Below, in pieces: positions 4,777 through 5,864 of a stretch of DNA of 5,864 nucleotides. The translations under genes were made by a program, and so were the position numbers. Under the pieces are notes generated by a model. The model saw nothing but the letters and a program-made list of their open reading frames with translations, was not told the DNA's origin and made no database searches. How positions within the stretch are numbered: the first letter of the stretch is position 1; each line of letters opens with the position of its first letter. Origin of the DNA: Bacteroidales bacterium (GTDB taxonomy: Bacteria > Bacteroidota > Bacteroidia > Bacteroidales > UBA7960); contig SKYG01000018.1 in assembly GCA_007128045.1 (NCBI GenBank), forward strand, positions 1-5,864. The letters run 5' to 3'.

Positions 4777-5864
4777 TTTTGTAAATAATTCTTCACTGCA
4801 TCCACGTCCTTCAGTCCGCTGCCGGTGAGAAGCACCACATTGTCTGATTTTTCTTCGATCCGGCCTTGTTCCTTATATTTCAGCAGTCCGGCAAATGCCG
4901 CTGCTGAAGCTGGTTCGGTAAACAGACCGGTATTTCTCGCCAGCATGGCGGAGGCATGCATGATCTCCTGGTCGGTAACTGTGAGGCCTTCGCCTTCATA
5001 TGTATGCAGAAACCGGCGCGCCATCAGGAAGTTGCGGGGCACATCCACCGCGATGGAGTCGGCCAGGGTATTGCTGCTCCTGGCAACGAAGCTTGAGGTT
5101 TCCAGGTTGCGCACCAGGTTGTCGCTACCCTCTGCCTGCACCGCCACAATTATTGGTATGTGATCGATGATACCCAGTTGCATCAGGTCTTCAAAACCTT
5201 TATATACGCCCGAGAGTATGACACCGTCACCCACTGAAACGAAGATGCGGTCAGGCAATTTATGTCTGAGCTGTGTGTACAATTCGAATGAAACGGTTTT
5301 CTTTCCTTCTATGGTCAGCGGGTTGTAGGCTGTATTTCTATTATACCATCCATATTGCCGGGATGCTTCTATACTCATCTCAAAGGCATCGTCGTAGCTA
5401 CCTTTCACCTTGATGATCTGTGCCCCGTACATAATGATCTGCGTCAGCTTGGCAGAGGGTGCCGTTTCGGGCACCATCACCACGGCCTTCTGACGCTGGG
5501 AGGCACATATCCCTGCGATGGAAGAGCCCGCGTTACCGGTCGATGCCGCCACGATGGTATCGAAGCCCCTTTCGCGGGCGAACGCCGACACCAGGGCCGA
5601 GGCCCGGTCTTTGAAGGAGAAGGTGGGGTTCTGGCTGTCGTCTTTCAGGTGCACACGAAACGGCATGTCGTTCCCTTCAAAGCGCCTGAAGTTATACAGG
5701 GGTGTATGTCCGATGTGCAGCGGCGGCATTGAATCCAGTGATTCGATGGGCAACAAGTCGAGAAAGCCCCTGATCTTCAGCATGTCGAAACCAGGCAACC
5801 CGGCCGGCAATATACCCCTGATCCGCCCATAGTCGTAAAGCACCTTCAACACCCCCTGTTGTGG
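4773..5864 (-). CDS. Threonine synthase-family PLP enzyme, 5' partial
   Basis: The frame is open to the right edge. A GTG at 5852 is probably an internal valine, because the upstream codons (PQQG) continue the normal threonine synthase N-terminus, which runs into VLYDYG. About 363 residues are visible, with the natural stop at 4773. Numbering from 5852, fold-type-II features are: NPTFSFKDR (75-83) with Schiff-base lysine K81; STGNAGSS (104-111), contacting the cofactor or substrate carboxylate; VGDGVILSG (207-215), in the position of the phosphate-binding glycine loop; and TGSGLKD (343-349) near the C-terminus. Threonine synthase turns O-phosphohomoserine into threonine, but related enzymes do other eliminations and replacements. 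Beside a Mo hydroxylase and ssnA, this protein occupies the role of YgeX (2,3-diaminopropionate ammonia-lyase), also fold type II; a catabolic lyase is therefore as plausible as threonine synthesis. Family call strong, substrate unknown. Confidence 0.88.
   Translation of the reverse strand, partial: PQQGVLKVLYDYGRIRGILPAGLPGFDMLKIRGFLDLLPIESLDSMPPLHIGHTPLYNFRRFEGNDMPFRVHLKDDSQNPTFSFKDRASALVSAFARERGFDTIVAASTGNAGSSIAGICASQRQKAVVMVPETAPSAKLTQIIMYGAQIIKVKGSYDDAFEMSIEASRQYGWYNRNTAYNPLTIEGKKTVSFELYTQLRHKLPDRIFVSVGDGVILSGVYKGFEDLMQLGIIDHIPIIVAVQAEGSDNLVRNLETSSFVARSSNTLADSIAVDVPRNFLMARRFLHTYEGEGLTVTDQEIMHASAMLARNTGLFTEPASAAAFAGLLKYKEQGRIEEKSDNVVLLTGSGLKDVDAVKNYLQK

Overview
The window reads as part of an anaerobic purine (xanthine/urate) or related nitrogen-heterocycle catabolic locus, with a HicAB toxin-antitoxin module sitting inside it. 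All five protein genes lie on the minus strand, so transcription runs from right to left. A Bacteroidota host is likely but not proven. None of the four visible start codons (positions 970, 4017, 4374, 4741) has a Shine-Dalgarno sequence at normal spacing, and the upstream sequences are A/T-rich instead. An intergenic CGCAGAG-type degenerate repeat of a kind I associate with environmental Bacteroidota genomes lies before ssnA. The metabolic genes look moderately GC-balanced, and the toxin-antitoxin pair is visibly richer in A/T.

Layout in transcriptional order: (1) 5864-4773, a fold-type-II PLP enzyme of the threonine synthase family, whose N-terminus lies off the right edge; (2) a 31-bp gap holding a 6-bp inverted repeat; (3) hicA, 4741-4493; (4) a 118-bp gap with a GC-rich nested palindrome; (5) hicB, 4374-4033; (6) a 15-bp gap; (7) 4017-1084, a fused [2Fe-2S]/molybdopterin hydroxylase of the selenium-dependent xanthine dehydrogenase type; (8) a 113-bp gap with the degenerate repeat; (9) ssnA, from 970 off the left edge, an amidohydrolase-superfamily enzyme. 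There is no stretch over 300 bases without a gene.

The pairing of an SsnA-type aminohydrolase with a fused Fe-S/Mo hydroxylase and a PLP lyase-like protein resembles the E. coli ygeW-ygeX-ygeY-hyuA-xdhD-ssnA-ygfK region and the related gut-bacterial purine-fermentation clusters. In that model the Mo hydroxylase works on the purine ring, the amidohydrolase acts on a cyclic or amidine intermediate, and the PLP enzyme breaks down an amino-acid-like product such as 2,3-diaminopropionate (the YgeX role). Only the families are read from the sequence; the pathway assignment is inference. No FAD subunit, YgfK-like reductase or selenium-cofactor gene is visible, so these must lie outside the window if the model holds.

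The main oddities are the toxin-antitoxin module within a short-spaced catabolic gene run, the palindrome separating hicA from hicB, two hydrophilic insertions in the Mo hydroxylase, and its unusual cysteine spacing and active-site substitution.
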